Shown here in pieces: positions 23,857-31,858 of a stretch of DNA of 64,000 nt; positions within the stretch are counted from its first letter, which is position 1; every line of letters starts with the position of its first letter. The DNA comes from Acidobacteriota bacterium. GTDB lineage: Bacteria > Acidobacteriota > Blastocatellia > Pyrinomonadales > Pyrinomonadaceae. The DNA lies in contig CP065000.1 of the NCBI GenBank assembly GCA_016700075.1, positions 1,984,001 to 2,048,000 on the forward strand, in the 5' to 3' direction. Both the position numbers and the translations under genes were made by a program. The notes under the pieces are model-generated. The model worked only from the letters and a program-made list of their open reading frames with translations, searched no databases and had not been told where the DNA came from.

Positions 23857-25938
23857 TCATCTGTCATTGGCTCGTCCGCCAAAGAAGATCCTCAGCGATG
23901 TGAACGGCAGGTGTGATCTGTAATTCAGCGACGGAGTTTGAACGTCGCTATACTTGTAGTATTGATAACCGGCATTCCAATCAATGTTCCGGTTCAGTTT
24001 AACGGAGACCTTGATCTCCGGGGAAGTAAATGACATCGGATATGACCCGACCAAGTTCTGCGGCAGAGCTCCGATACGCGATCCCTGACCGTTATCCTTG
24101 CTGATACGATAGCTGCCGTAAAAACCGACACGGCGTCCGGCCTTGACCGAGATATCGACGTGTCCGAAATGGTCACGGGCGAAAAACTCGCTGGTGCCCT
24201 GTGTTTGAACACCTCCGAGAGGCAATATGATCGGCGTGTAGCTATCCAAATGCCTGTACGAATAGCCGCCGCTCAGCATAACTGCATCGGCGGGCGTCCA
24301 GTCCATCGAACTCGAGAAATATCGTGTTTTCACTCGGGTCGTGAAGTCGATATTCGGATTCGTAAGGAAAGTGGAGGGGTTTGTGTTGTCCTTGGTCATC
24401 GCTGAAAGGCTCAGGCCCACCTTATTGAACGTGAATCTGCCTCGAACCTTGTAGTTAGTGAACTTATAGTTCTCCACACGCGAAAAGACGTTATCGGCGG
24501 TACCTTTCTCTATACTGGAGAAGATAGCACCAAACTTTTTGACCTTGATCTTAACGCCTGCGATGAGCGTGTGGGTGCTGTTCTCCTCTGTTTCGTTCAC
24601 GATGCGTGGATTAGTTCCGGAAGGCGGAGACGTTAGCGTAGTGTCCCGAACGGCGATATCGACCTTACGATGTGTGAATCGATAACCGACGTGAAATCCG
24701 AAATACCTGTTTACCTGATAATCGCCCTCTGCGAGATTCGAGTATCTCAGGTAATCAGTGATCCGGAACGCGTTCGACCTTACGATCGCTGTGGCGAGCG
24801 GAGTTCCGCTTGCATTTCGACGGAAAAGGGCATTGTCCAGATCTTCTCCTCCGTTTATCGTGAACGCGTCGATGGTGAACGAGTTCGAGATCCTAAAGTC
24901 TTTAGTTGCCATCCATGTGGCACCCAGATCGCCGCGCTTCTGGATCCTCTTCGCAAAGCTGTTGATCAAAAAGCGGTCGAGGTCAACGAAATTGTTCGAG
25001 TTGTCGCGGCCGGTAATCGTCTCAAACAAAGCCATCGCCGAATCTGTAGAGGCATAGATGCCTCGGGCGGTAACCTCGAGCCTTTCAGCGAACGTCTTAT
25101 TTAGGAAGCCCTGCGTGAAATAGGTCTTTCCTTCCGTGGGCATGTCCCTGCGAAAAGTAGCAAGAACGCCGTTGTTAGTGGTGTTGTTGCCCGGATGCGG
25201 TGCGGTCAGTTCCCAAAACGAACGGTCACGGAAATTGCGGATCCCCTGCGTAAGTCCATAATTCAGTCCGATCACCCTACCTTCGATCCCGACGCGATAG
25301 TCGTCGGTCCGGTTATTGGTGTTGGTGGCGACCGGAAATTCATCGCTGTACGCCCTTGTGGTATTGAAACCGGGACCATTCATGTTCCCGAAGCTTGCAC
25401 CCAAGATGAAGCGTATCTTTTCGTTCTGAGGCAGGATCGTGCCGTCAAAATCTGCAAAAGTGTGCTTAGTGTTGCTTGTGTGCTGCCCCAGGGCAACGTT
25501 CGACAGATCGTTAAAATATTTGATCCGCCGAACGTTCGCGTTGAATTTGTAGGCACCGGTCCGCTCCATATTCACGCGTGTGAAACCCGAAGGATCGGAG
25601 CCCCAACCGGTGTTGGTAATGAAAAGCGAATCAAACCACTTGCCTTTACCTGATTCTGCTTCGAACAGAATATTCGAATCGAACGTCCTGAATCCTTGTT
25701 TATAGTTCAGGTCACTTCGATATTTTTTCTCACTGCCTGAAACATCCTTCCACCGCCAGCCGAATTCGGTCGTTGCGGTCACGGTGTAGCCTCCGACAGT
25801 GGCCGGCGATGCTTCTGGGGTTTGTGCCGCCGCAGCGACAGCAAACAAGGAAACTAGCGCAAATGTAACTAGAGTGCGGCCTAAAGGACTAGCCAAGCCG
25901 AACACTGAGTTATCTCTTGATATTTTTTCAGTCATCAT
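23857..25938 (-). CDS. Outer-membrane beta-barrel of a porin-cytochrome conduit (MtrB/PioB-like)
   Basis: A 693-residue protein with a signal peptide (TLVTFALVSLFAVAAAAQTP) and many alternating amphipathic strands, for example YTVTATTEFGWRWKDVSGSE, DLNYKQGFRTFDSNILFEAE and VGFYGSYRISKDNGQGSRIG. It ends in a strand with SLRIFFGG close to the C-terminus. Such proteins surround a decaheme cytochrome and carry electrons across the outer membrane. Assignment to the MtrB/PioB family rests on size, barrel pattern and the directly adjacent decaheme gene (18 bases upstream); a different porin family is possible. GGAGG before the tandem ATGs at 25938/25935 sets the start. Confidence 0.75.
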   Translation of the reverse strand: MMTEKISRDNSVFGLASPLGRTLVTFALVSLFAVAAAAQTPEASPATVGGYTVTATTEFGWRWKDVSGSEKKYRSDLNYKQGFRTFDSNILFEAESGKGKWFDSLFITNTGWGSDPSGFTRVNMERTGAYKFNANVRRIKYFNDLSNVALGQHTSNTKHTFADFDGTILPQNEKIRFILGASFGNMNGPGFNTTRAYSDEFPVATNTNNRTDDYRVGIEGRVIGLNYGLTQGIRNFRDRSFWELTAPHPGNNTTNNGVLATFRRDMPTEGKTYFTQGFLNKTFAERLEVTARGIYASTDSAMALFETITGRDNSNNFVDLDRFLINSFAKRIQKRGDLGATWMATKDFRISNSFTIDAFTINGGEDLDNALFRRNASGTPLATAIVRSNAFRITDYLRYSNLAEGDYQVNRYFGFHVGYRFTHRKVDIAVRDTTLTSPPSGTNPRIVNETEENSTHTLIAGVKIKVKKFGAIFSSIEKGTADNVFSRVENYKFTNYKVRGRFTFNKVGLSLSAMTKDNTNPSTFLTNPNIDFTTRVKTRYFSSSMDWTPADAVMLSGGYSYRHLDSYTPIILPLGGVQTQGTSEFFARDHFGHVDISVKAGRRVGFYGSYRISKDNGQGSRIGALPQNLVGSYPMSFTSPEIKVSVKLNRNIDWNAGYQYYKYSDVQTPSLNYRSHLPFTSLRIFFGGRANDR

Positions 25939-25956
25939 TTACCTCCGGCATGCACT

Positions 25957-26985
25957 CTATCTGAAGAAGAATCTGCTTGAGTTGGATCCGTGTATTGTTG
26001 TATGACACGTTGTACATTCCTTGTACCTGACGTTCAGCTGATTGTGGAATGACGGTAAACCGGGAGCCAACTGCTCAGTGATATTGCTGTGGCATTCCAA
26101 ACACAACTGTCTGATGTTGCCTCGATTGAGCATCTTCGGATTTGCAGATCCGTGCGGAGCGTGGCAAGCGGCACAGCCCTCGGTCTTGAGCGGGGCGTGT
26201 TCGAAAACGAACGGGCCTTGTTTGGTTGTGTGGCATTTCACACACGATGTGTCGGCCCCTACGCCGAGTTTTGCCTGTTTTGACTCAAATCCGCCGTGAG
26301 CGTTGTGACAGCTGGTGCAGTTCATGGCTCCTTCCAAAACTTTGTGATGAAATGGCTTGCTGAACTGAGCGCGTGTTTCCGTATGGCAGCTCATGCACAA
26401 CTGCGGTTCGGGCTGGCGAAGCATGGCATTCGGAGCCCTTCCGGGATTTTGTCTGGATACATCGCCTACGAAAACGACGGAGTCAGGACGGAAATTGTTT
26501 TCCGGAGCACTATGCGATGAATGGCAGTCTGTACAGCCGACGTCATTGCGCCAATGTTCGCCGCGGCGAAAGTTATTATGAGCCTCTTTGCCTGAATGGC
26601 AGGTAAGGCATGTTTCAGAGATCTCTTTCGAATTCTTATCTTTGAATGAGATGATCTTCTTCGGATCGTTCTCCTCGATATGTGCCTTGCCGGGGCCATG
26701 ACAGGCTTCGCAGCCCAATACCTTGTCTTTCCATGCGGGCACATCTTTCAACTTCGCGTGTTTTGTCATAGCAAAGTGCTTTGACTGATCCTCGTGGCAC
26801 GCAAGGCAAGCCTCACTGCCGACGTAATCATCCGCGTTACCGGAAATCGCCGGAGCTGCCGCCGCCATTTCCTCACTTACCGAAACCCCCATTGCAGGGG
26901 AAAAGCTGCCGGAAATCGCCCAAATTGTCACAAGGACAGAAAATCCCGCCAGCAAAGCGACCTTTACTTTAAATGATGAAGCCAT
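25957..26985 (-). CDS. DmsE/MtrA-type decaheme cytochrome c
   Basis: A 342-residue exported protein (N-terminal KVKVALLAGFSVLVTIWAIS) with ten CxxCH sites: CLACH, CEACH, CLTCH, CTDCH, CMSCH, CTSCH, CVKCH, CAACH, CLECH and CTTCH. The spacing, with segments such as YVGSEACLACHEDQSKHFAM, CHSGKEAHNNFRRGEHWRND and CTSCHNAHGGFES, is that of DmsE/MtrA decahemes, which sit inside an outer-membrane barrel. It is the first gene of an operon with the barrel gene. A perfect CRP/FNR-type site lies 74-89 bases upstream. A GC-rich inverted repeat (CCCCGC/GCGGGG) sits in the leader. Confidence 0.93.
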   Translation of the reverse strand: MASSFKVKVALLAGFSVLVTIWAISGSFSPAMGVSVSEEMAAAAPAISGNADDYVGSEACLACHEDQSKHFAMTKHAKLKDVPAWKDKVLGCEACHGPGKAHIEENDPKKIISFKDKNSKEISETCLTCHSGKEAHNNFRRGEHWRNDVGCTDCHSSHSAPENNFRPDSVVFVGDVSRQNPGRAPNAMLRQPEPQLCMSCHTETRAQFSKPFHHKVLEGAMNCTSCHNAHGGFESKQAKLGVGADTSCVKCHTTKQGPFVFEHAPLKTEGCAACHAPHGSANPKMLNRGNIRQLCLECHSNITEQLAPGLPSFHNQLNVRYKECTTCHTTIHGSNSSRFFFR

Positions 26986-27058
26986 GTTGTGCCTCCGAAA
27001 AGAGTGATGAGGAAAACATTTCCCCGCGATAATATTAGGCGGGGCAATAAGATTTATC

Positions 27059-27074
27059 TGTGAGCGATGTCACA
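27059..27074. promoter_or_regulatory. Perfect CRP/FNR-type site upstream of the decaheme cytochrome operon
   Basis: TGTGAGCGATGTCACA is a perfect TGTGA-N6-TCACA palindrome between the Crp/Fnr-family gene and the decaheme gene that follows it on the same strand. Confidence 0.7.
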
Positions 27075-27093
27075 AATTTCAATAAAAGTTAAG

Positions 27094-27882
27094 CTAACAG
27101 AGAAATTGATGAGCATTCCCGTTCCCATTCATATTCAGCCCATCGCTTCTCGATGCCTGTAAACGACAACCGATGACCGACCGAAGCCTTTCACGGTCAT
27201 GAATTACTAACTCAGAGCCCTTAAGGGTTACAACGCCAATTTCACGAAATGTACGAAGCGCTCTGGTAACCGTCTCGCGGGATGTTCCTATCATCCGTGC
27301 GATATCCTCATGTGTAAATGCATTTCGGATCACGATGCCGTTCCCATTGCAGTTCATTCCCGAGGACCAGTCCAAAAACAATGTTGCAAGTTTGTCGGCG
27401 ACCGATTCACCAAGCCCAAGTGCACAGACCTGCCGGGTCGCGCGCTGGAGCGAGCTGCTTAACTGAACAGCAGCATTGAAGCAGGCCGCGGGATGCTCGT
27501 GCAGAAACCTGTCAAAGTCGGGTGCGGAAATATAGTTGACCACGGCATCCTCGATCGAGCACGCAGTGGTTTCAAAATTTCCCCCGGACATCACAGAGCT
27601 AAGGCCCATCAAAGAACCAGGCGATACGATGTCCAAAATAATGACCTTTCCGTCGGGCGAAGACGAGGTTATCTTTACCTTTCCCTCACAGAGAATGTAA
27701 ACGCCGTGGGCAGGCTGCCCTTCAAGAAAAATAATGGAGCCTTTTGGGAATGATCTGGAAAACTTGATGGCGTCCAATGCGATCCCGACATCATGAGGCA
27801 ATTCGCAAAAATAATTATGAGAGCGGTTGTCACAACCGCTGCACTTTAACCCGCCGTTTATAGTAATAGTGTTTTTCATCAT
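27094..27882 (-). CDS. Crp/Fnr-family transcriptional regulator with N-terminal cysteine cluster
   Basis: A 262-residue regulator. The N-terminus has CSGCDNRSHNYFC, a cysteine pattern that could hold an iron-sulfur cluster as in FNR; a further cysteine is in ILCEGKVKI. The cyclic-nucleotide-type beta-roll spans about 35-150 (GSIIFLEGQPAHGVYILCEG). The winged HTH has AFTHEDIARMIGTSRETVTR, whose recognition helix with R-E-T-x-x-R is typical of CRP-type TGTGA binding. The C-terminus has an extra tail of about 30 residues. It probably regulates the neighbouring multiheme operons. Its own promoter is sigma-54-like. The signal (oxygen, NO or nucleotide) is not known. Confidence 0.9.
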   Translation of the reverse strand: MMKNTITINGGLKCSGCDNRSHNYFCELPHDVGIALDAIKFSRSFPKGSIIFLEGQPAHGVYILCEGKVKITSSSPDGKVIILDIVSPGSLMGLSSVMSGGNFETTACSIEDAVVNYISAPDFDRFLHEHPAACFNAAVQLSSSLQRATRQVCALGLGESVADKLATLFLDWSSGMNCNGNGIVIRNAFTHEDIARMIGTSRETVTRALRTFREIGVVTLKGSELVIHDRERLRSVIGCRLQASRSDGLNMNGNGNAHQFLC

Positions 27883-27921
27883 CGCCTACAGGTAGCTGCA
27901 ACCTGTCGGCAACATTCAAAG

Positions 27922-27936
27922 GCAAACCTCATTCCA
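27922..27936 (-). promoter_or_regulatory. Sigma-54-type promoter of the Crp/Fnr gene
   Basis: TGGAAT-GAGGT-TTGC on the minus strand has the correct -24/-12 spacing and the same TGGAAT variant as the promoters at 15493 and 31616-31631. The start would be near 27910, 28 bases before the ATG. Confidence 0.55.
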
Positions 27937-28025
27937 CTGAATTAAAGGAAAAGCACCACTAAATTACTCTATTCTCTTCAATTTAACAATGATTTGCCGC
28001 AAATGTTGCGAAGTTTTCGGGCAAG

Positions 28026-28043
28026 GCGCGTAAATTTACGCGC
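28026..28043. promoter_or_regulatory. Perfect 18-bp palindrome between the Crp/Fnr gene and the DUF5335-like gene
   Basis: GCGCGTAAATTTACGCGC is perfectly symmetric and is flanked by further complementary GGCAA and TTGCC. It lies 26 bases after the stop of the upstream minus-strand gene and upstream of the Crp/Fnr promoter. It could be a terminator without a U-tract or an operator. Confidence 0.4.
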
Positions 28044-28068
28044 TATTGCCGTATTATTGATCGACTGA

Positions 28069-28398
28069 CTAGTTCTCGAACCGAAGCAGCGTAACACGGC
28101 CGTCCGCACTCGAAATGTCGATGCCGTCCTCGTCCGAGAAGCGGCTCAAGTGCATCGTGATCTCCTTGACGTCATTGACGGTGTGACACATTGTATTTAC
28201 ACGAATGAATAGATTGGTCCGGCCGTCACGGGATTCCTTGTCGATTCCCGAGAACGGCAACCCGCTTTCTATCCAGTAGTCCGTAACGACGTTTGCCGGA
28301 TTTTCAAAAACACCCAACCGCGTCTTGCGGCCAAGATTGGCGCCGTTGAAGTAAGAAATGAAGTCAGACCAATTGTCTCTTGTTGCTACTGCAGACAT
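28069..28398 (-). CDS. DUF5335-like hypothetical protein
   Basis: A 109-residue soluble protein starting MSAVATRDNWSDFISYFNGA, with ESGLPFSGIDKESRDGRTNL and VKEITMHLSRFSDEDGIDIS. The layout resembles DUF5335 proteins, which have no known function. GGAGGTAAT directly before ATG 28398 decides the start. It follows the GCS2-CBS gene by 26 bases and is probably the last gene of the M14-peptidase operon. Confidence 0.7.
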   Translation of the reverse strand: MSAVATRDNWSDFISYFNGANLGRKTRLGVFENPANVVTDYWIESGLPFSGIDKESRDGRTNLFIRVNTMCHTVNDVKEITMHLSRFSDEDGIDISSADGRVTLLRFEN

Positions 28399-28424
28399 AT
28401 TACCTCCGCGAGTGAAACCACTAA

Positions 28425-30341
28425 TTACATAACATTGCAAAGCTTTTCTTCGAAAAGTTTTGCTGAAACGGTCAAAAAATCGTACGCCGTGACCAAACCG
28501 ATCAACTTTGCATCCTTGACCACCGGCAGGCAGCCGATCCGTTTTTCGCGCATCAATTCCAGGGCGGTCAGCGTCGGTGTTTCGGGATCTATGGTAATGA
28601 GATCGGTCTTCATGACGTCCCGCACGATCAATTCGGCAGGACCGCGGATCTTTCCCAAAGCGAAAAGCTCCAATAGATCACGGTGCGAGACAATGCCGAT
28701 AAGATTGCCCGCGTCATCTTCCACGGGAACGTGCCGGACATGCTTCCAATGCATTAGACTGGCCGCAAGGTCGAGGACATCCTCAGGCCGCACGGTAAAC
28801 AGATCGACGGCCATGAACTGCTCCACGGTCTTGTAATTGTCTATCCATTCAGACTGCTCCGGAATGGTTGCCGGCTCCCATTCGTGTACAGGCATATTTT
28901 TCTCCTGATTTTCCTTGATCGAAGAGGTCAGCGACCTTAACCGCACATTCCATTTTGCACGTTCGTCCATTCCGGCTACGGATTCGATCATCCAGCAGGC
29001 ACCGGTCTTCTCGGCCTTTATTCGTTTTTCCAGTATTTCAAAAAGTCTTTCACTGTCGTTCTCGTCCACGCCGACACGCTGCAGCCCTTTGCGGGCACGC
29101 GGCAGCAGTTCCTCGAGGATCAGGCGTCCCACGCGGCGGCTTTTGCCGTCAAGGCCATAGATCTGGCCGTTCATTCCATAGCGGGCTACGTTGTAGAAAT
29201 TGTTCTTTGCGTCGTCAAAGGACATATATTCTGTTATGTCCCCAAACTCCTCGGGCAATTCCGTCATAAGCCCAAGAAAGAATGCCGCATTTGCCATCTC
29301 ATCAACTACGGAAGGCCCCGCCGGGAGATATCTTGCCTCGATCCGCAGTCCCGGTTTGCCGTTCGCGACCCCATAGCACGGGCGATTCCATCGCCATATC
29401 GTGCCGTTATGCAGCCGCCAGGCAGCGAGCTGCGGAATTCCACCTTTCTGAAGTGTCTCAACCGAGTTTTCCTCGATAGCTTGCGTCAGCAGTATCCTGA
29501 AACGAACTGCGTCCTCATGAAGGACCTCTATTATTGAGTCATTGACCCATCGATCGCCGAAATTCACGCGAGGCGGCTGGCTTCTTTCTTTATGTATATG
29601 CGACCGAGTGTCTGCAGCGTGCTGAAAAAGTGCGATCCGCGTCTCATGCCAAAGCCTGTGAGCGAACAGCAGCGGCGAATTCACAGCCGATGCCAGAACG
29701 GGAGCCGAAATGGCCTGTGCCCAATTGTAATACCGTACAAAATCTTTCGCTCCGACCTGCAGGTGAATTTGAAAACTGGTATTGCAAAACTCTGTAAATG
29801 TATCCTGCAGGGTCAACTGAAGTTCATCCAGGCCCTTGATCTGGATGAGCCTATCTTCTCCGTGGAGCATCGTCACCACGCGGTTTATTTCGCGATATCT
29901 CGGCAGCGGTGTTAAGTTCTTTTCCGACAGATCTGAGACCTGGATCGTAGGCAAAATACCCGCCAGCAATATGTCAGCCCCAAATTCTCCGGCGGCATTC
30001 CTTACGACATCCAGTACATCTAAGATCTCTGCTTCAAGCTTGGCCAGGCAGTCTCCGTTCAGGTCAAGCGGCGTGAGGTTTGCTTCCAGGTTGAAACGCC
30101 CGATCTCTGTTGTCAGCCTGTTGTCGCCGGCTGCCTCGATGACCTCCATCGCTATCGGTGCCGGCCGCATTGCGGAATCAACCAGGAACATCTCCTGCTC
30201 GGCACCGATGCGAAGGACATTCTCCTCGAACATTCCACTCTCCAGCATTTTTTCGAGAGCCTGCAGGTCGTGCAGTACGCCCATTGTAAAGGTGCGCATC
30301 TGAGCTTCGTCGTAATCTAATGAAATGGTCTTTTCGCCCAT
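28425..30341 (-). CDS. GCS2-type glutamate-cysteine ligase-like enzyme fused to two CBS domains
   Basis: A 638-residue protein. The N-terminal part (to about residue 470) has the carboxylate-amine ligase features RIGAEQEMFLVDS, LTTEIGRFNLEANLTPL, FQIHLQV and ARYLPAGPSVVDEMANAAFF. It belongs to the glutamate-cysteine ligase GCS2/YbdK group, which joins glutamate to an amine with ATP. The C-terminal part (about 510-635) holds two CBS repeats (VEQFMAVDLFTVRPEDVLDL, RHVPVEDDAGNLIGIVSHRD, CLPVVKDAKLIGLVTAYDFL), which usually bind adenine nucleotides. The fusion suggests a ligase controlled by energy charge. It follows the M14 gene after 2 bases. The actual product is unknown. Confidence 0.85.
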   Translation of the reverse strand: MGEKTISLDYDEAQMRTFTMGVLHDLQALEKMLESGMFEENVLRIGAEQEMFLVDSAMRPAPIAMEVIEAAGDNRLTTEIGRFNLEANLTPLDLNGDCLAKLEAEILDVLDVVRNAAGEFGADILLAGILPTIQVSDLSEKNLTPLPRYREINRVVTMLHGEDRLIQIKGLDELQLTLQDTFTEFCNTSFQIHLQVGAKDFVRYYNWAQAISAPVLASAVNSPLLFAHRLWHETRIALFQHAADTRSHIHKERSQPPRVNFGDRWVNDSIIEVLHEDAVRFRILLTQAIEENSVETLQKGGIPQLAAWRLHNGTIWRWNRPCYGVANGKPGLRIEARYLPAGPSVVDEMANAAFFLGLMTELPEEFGDITEYMSFDDAKNNFYNVARYGMNGQIYGLDGKSRRVGRLILEELLPRARKGLQRVGVDENDSERLFEILEKRIKAEKTGACWMIESVAGMDERAKWNVRLRSLTSSIKENQEKNMPVHEWEPATIPEQSEWIDNYKTVEQFMAVDLFTVRPEDVLDLAASLMHWKHVRHVPVEDDAGNLIGIVSHRDLLELFALGKIRGPAELIVRDVMKTDLITIDPETPTLTALELMREKRIGCLPVVKDAKLIGLVTAYDFLTVSAKLFEEKLCNVM

Positions 30342-30343
30342 AC

Positions 30344-31567
30344 TTATCCGGTACGTTCGCGAACGAAGGGACTTATAACGTCATGTTTCCGCCTGCTTAC
30401 CACCAGCGTTTTTCCGATCCATCTGCGTCGTCTAAAGCCCAAGAGGTGAAATATCTGTAAAGGGAACACACGGGCTACGCTCGTATTTACGATCAATGTG
30501 TCCGGGTCTTTGCCGTCTCGCCTCACTCCGGGCAATATCCGAACCCAATATTGAACCCCGATGCGTCTCAAAACTCCGCTAAGCCACAACCAAAAAGGCC
30601 AGATACGCCGTCCGGTGAAAAATCCATCCTCGCCGAGCTTCTGATACAGCGGCATCAGCAAAACACCATTCTCACCGGCAAACACTCTTCCATTCCGGTC
30701 GACCGCAAGAGCCTGTCCTTTTTCGATCGGATCGAAATTGTTATAACCGGCGTCCATCATGAAATCGTCCTCGGGCTTCACGGGGTGACGATATCTTATC
30801 TCGAATATTTTTGAACCATTAGCGGCCGCATCGAGGCGTTTATATTTTTCTTTAATATCCGGAACGTCCTTTTCGGCAAGAATGCCGGAGTTCACCAGTG
30901 CGAGCCAAACAAGTGCTTCATGATTCTTCACGGTCTTTCCAGAATAATGCTGCCCGCCCTCGAAACCGAGCGTGACGGCTCCGAGATTGTTCAGGTATTC
31001 GAGCATGGTTCCCTCCAATTGCTCCTCGATACCGAGCAGGATCGCAACCGGAAATTGCTGTGCAAAATTGCGGTTACGCAGCGTATCCCCAACGGTCGCA
31101 AATGGCATCCCGTCCGCGGAGGTTGAATGCAGATCTAGCACATATACTTCGCCCCTTGCGGTGATGAGGATACTGTCGAGGATCGAATCAAGTTCCGTAA
31201 GTTCAATGCCCTCAGATGTTTGGAGCATTTCCTGCGAGCCGACTTTTGACATCGCGGAGGACGTCCACGCTCTGTTCAGATCGTGCTCAATAAATCGTTT
31301 GCCCTCGATCAGAGCTCTGGTGTTTCCGGAAAGAAACACCACTCTTCCTTGTATACGGTCACTTCGATCTCGGAGCGTGGAAGCGACCTTGCGAAGAGCG
31401 ATGACTCCCGCGTTCTCGTTTCCGTGCAGCCCGCCGACCACGATCAAGGTCGGTCCGGCGACATCACCGATGAAGGACGCGATATTGTGGTCTCCCGCAG
31501 TAACAACACCCGGTCCCTGATCAGACCGTTGAATACTTCGATCATCAGTTGATAATTGTGGTGTCAC
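30344..31567 (-). CDS. Succinylglutamate desuccinylase/aspartoacylase-type M14 zinc hydrolase
   Basis: A 407-residue protein with the zinc-binding GGLHGNENAG (H and E ligands) at about residues 45-54, NTRALIEGKRFIEHDLNRAW and the third ligand region VYVLDLHSTSADG. The family removes acyl groups from amino acids or cleaves small peptides. Next to a glutamate-amine ligase, it may act on the same gamma-glutamyl-type compound (inference). The start is a GTG with AGGAGG at a good distance. A sigma-54-type promoter lies 49-64 bases upstream. Confidence 0.85.
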   Translation of the reverse strand: MTPQLSTDDRSIQRSDQGPGVVTAGDHNIASFIGDVAGPTLIVVGGLHGNENAGVIALRKVASTLRDRSDRIQGRVVFLSGNTRALIEGKRFIEHDLNRAWTSSAMSKVGSQEMLQTSEGIELTELDSILDSILITARGEVYVLDLHSTSADGMPFATVGDTLRNRNFAQQFPVAILLGIEEQLEGTMLEYLNNLGAVTLGFEGGQHYSGKTVKNHEALVWLALVNSGILAEKDVPDIKEKYKRLDAAANGSKIFEIRYRHPVKPEDDFMMDAGYNNFDPIEKGQALAVDRNGRVFAGENGVLLMPLYQKLGEDGFFTGRRIWPFWLWLSGVLRRIGVQYWVRILPGVRRDGKDPDTLIVNTSVARVFPLQIFHLLGFRRRRWIGKTLVVSRRKHDVISPFVRERTG

Positions 31568-31615
31568 TGAATTCCTCCTACTTCAGCGTTTAGAATCTGA
31601 ATACACAACCATTCC

Positions 31616-31631
31616 TGCAATATTCATTCCA
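31616..31631 (-). promoter_or_regulatory. Sigma-54-type promoter of the M14/GCS2-CBS/DUF5335 operon
   Basis: TGGAAT-GAATA-TTGCA on the minus strand has exact -24/-12 spacing. The start would be near 31604, about 37 bases before the GTG start. Confidence 0.6.
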
Positions 31632-31721
31632 AGTCGATCTCTCGAAATCGGCCCATAAGTAGGCAGAAATTTGACAAATTGGAGCCGAAATATGTCCAAG
31701 GTGAGAAGATTTTAACGGCGC

Positions 31722-31739
31722 GTGTGTAATTTCACACAC
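31722..31739. promoter_or_regulatory. Inverted repeat between two divergent sigma-54 promoters
   Basis: GTGTGTAATTTCACACAC has perfect 6-bp arms separated by 6 bases. It lies 91 bases behind the leftward sigma-54 promoter and 38 behind the rightward one. It is a good candidate enhancer for the NtrC-type activator, or a divergent CRP/FNR-type site (TGTGT-N6-ACACA). Confidence 0.5.
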
Positions 31740-31776
31740 TTTGGGAGCAAAATTCGATCAAAAATGGAGCTTTCGC

Positions 31777-31792
31777 TGGCATAGTGCTTGCA
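31777..31792 (+). promoter_or_regulatory. Sigma-54 promoter of the tandem universal stress protein gene
   Basis: TGGCAT-AGTGC-TTGCA is a near-perfect -24/-12 element. The start would be near 31804, 55 bases before the ATG. Confidence 0.65.
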
Positions 31793-31858
31793 CCTACGCT
31801 CGGCAGGCAAATCGGCCGGGCCGATGCCAAAAAAAGATGAGCGGGTGGTTCTAAAGTT

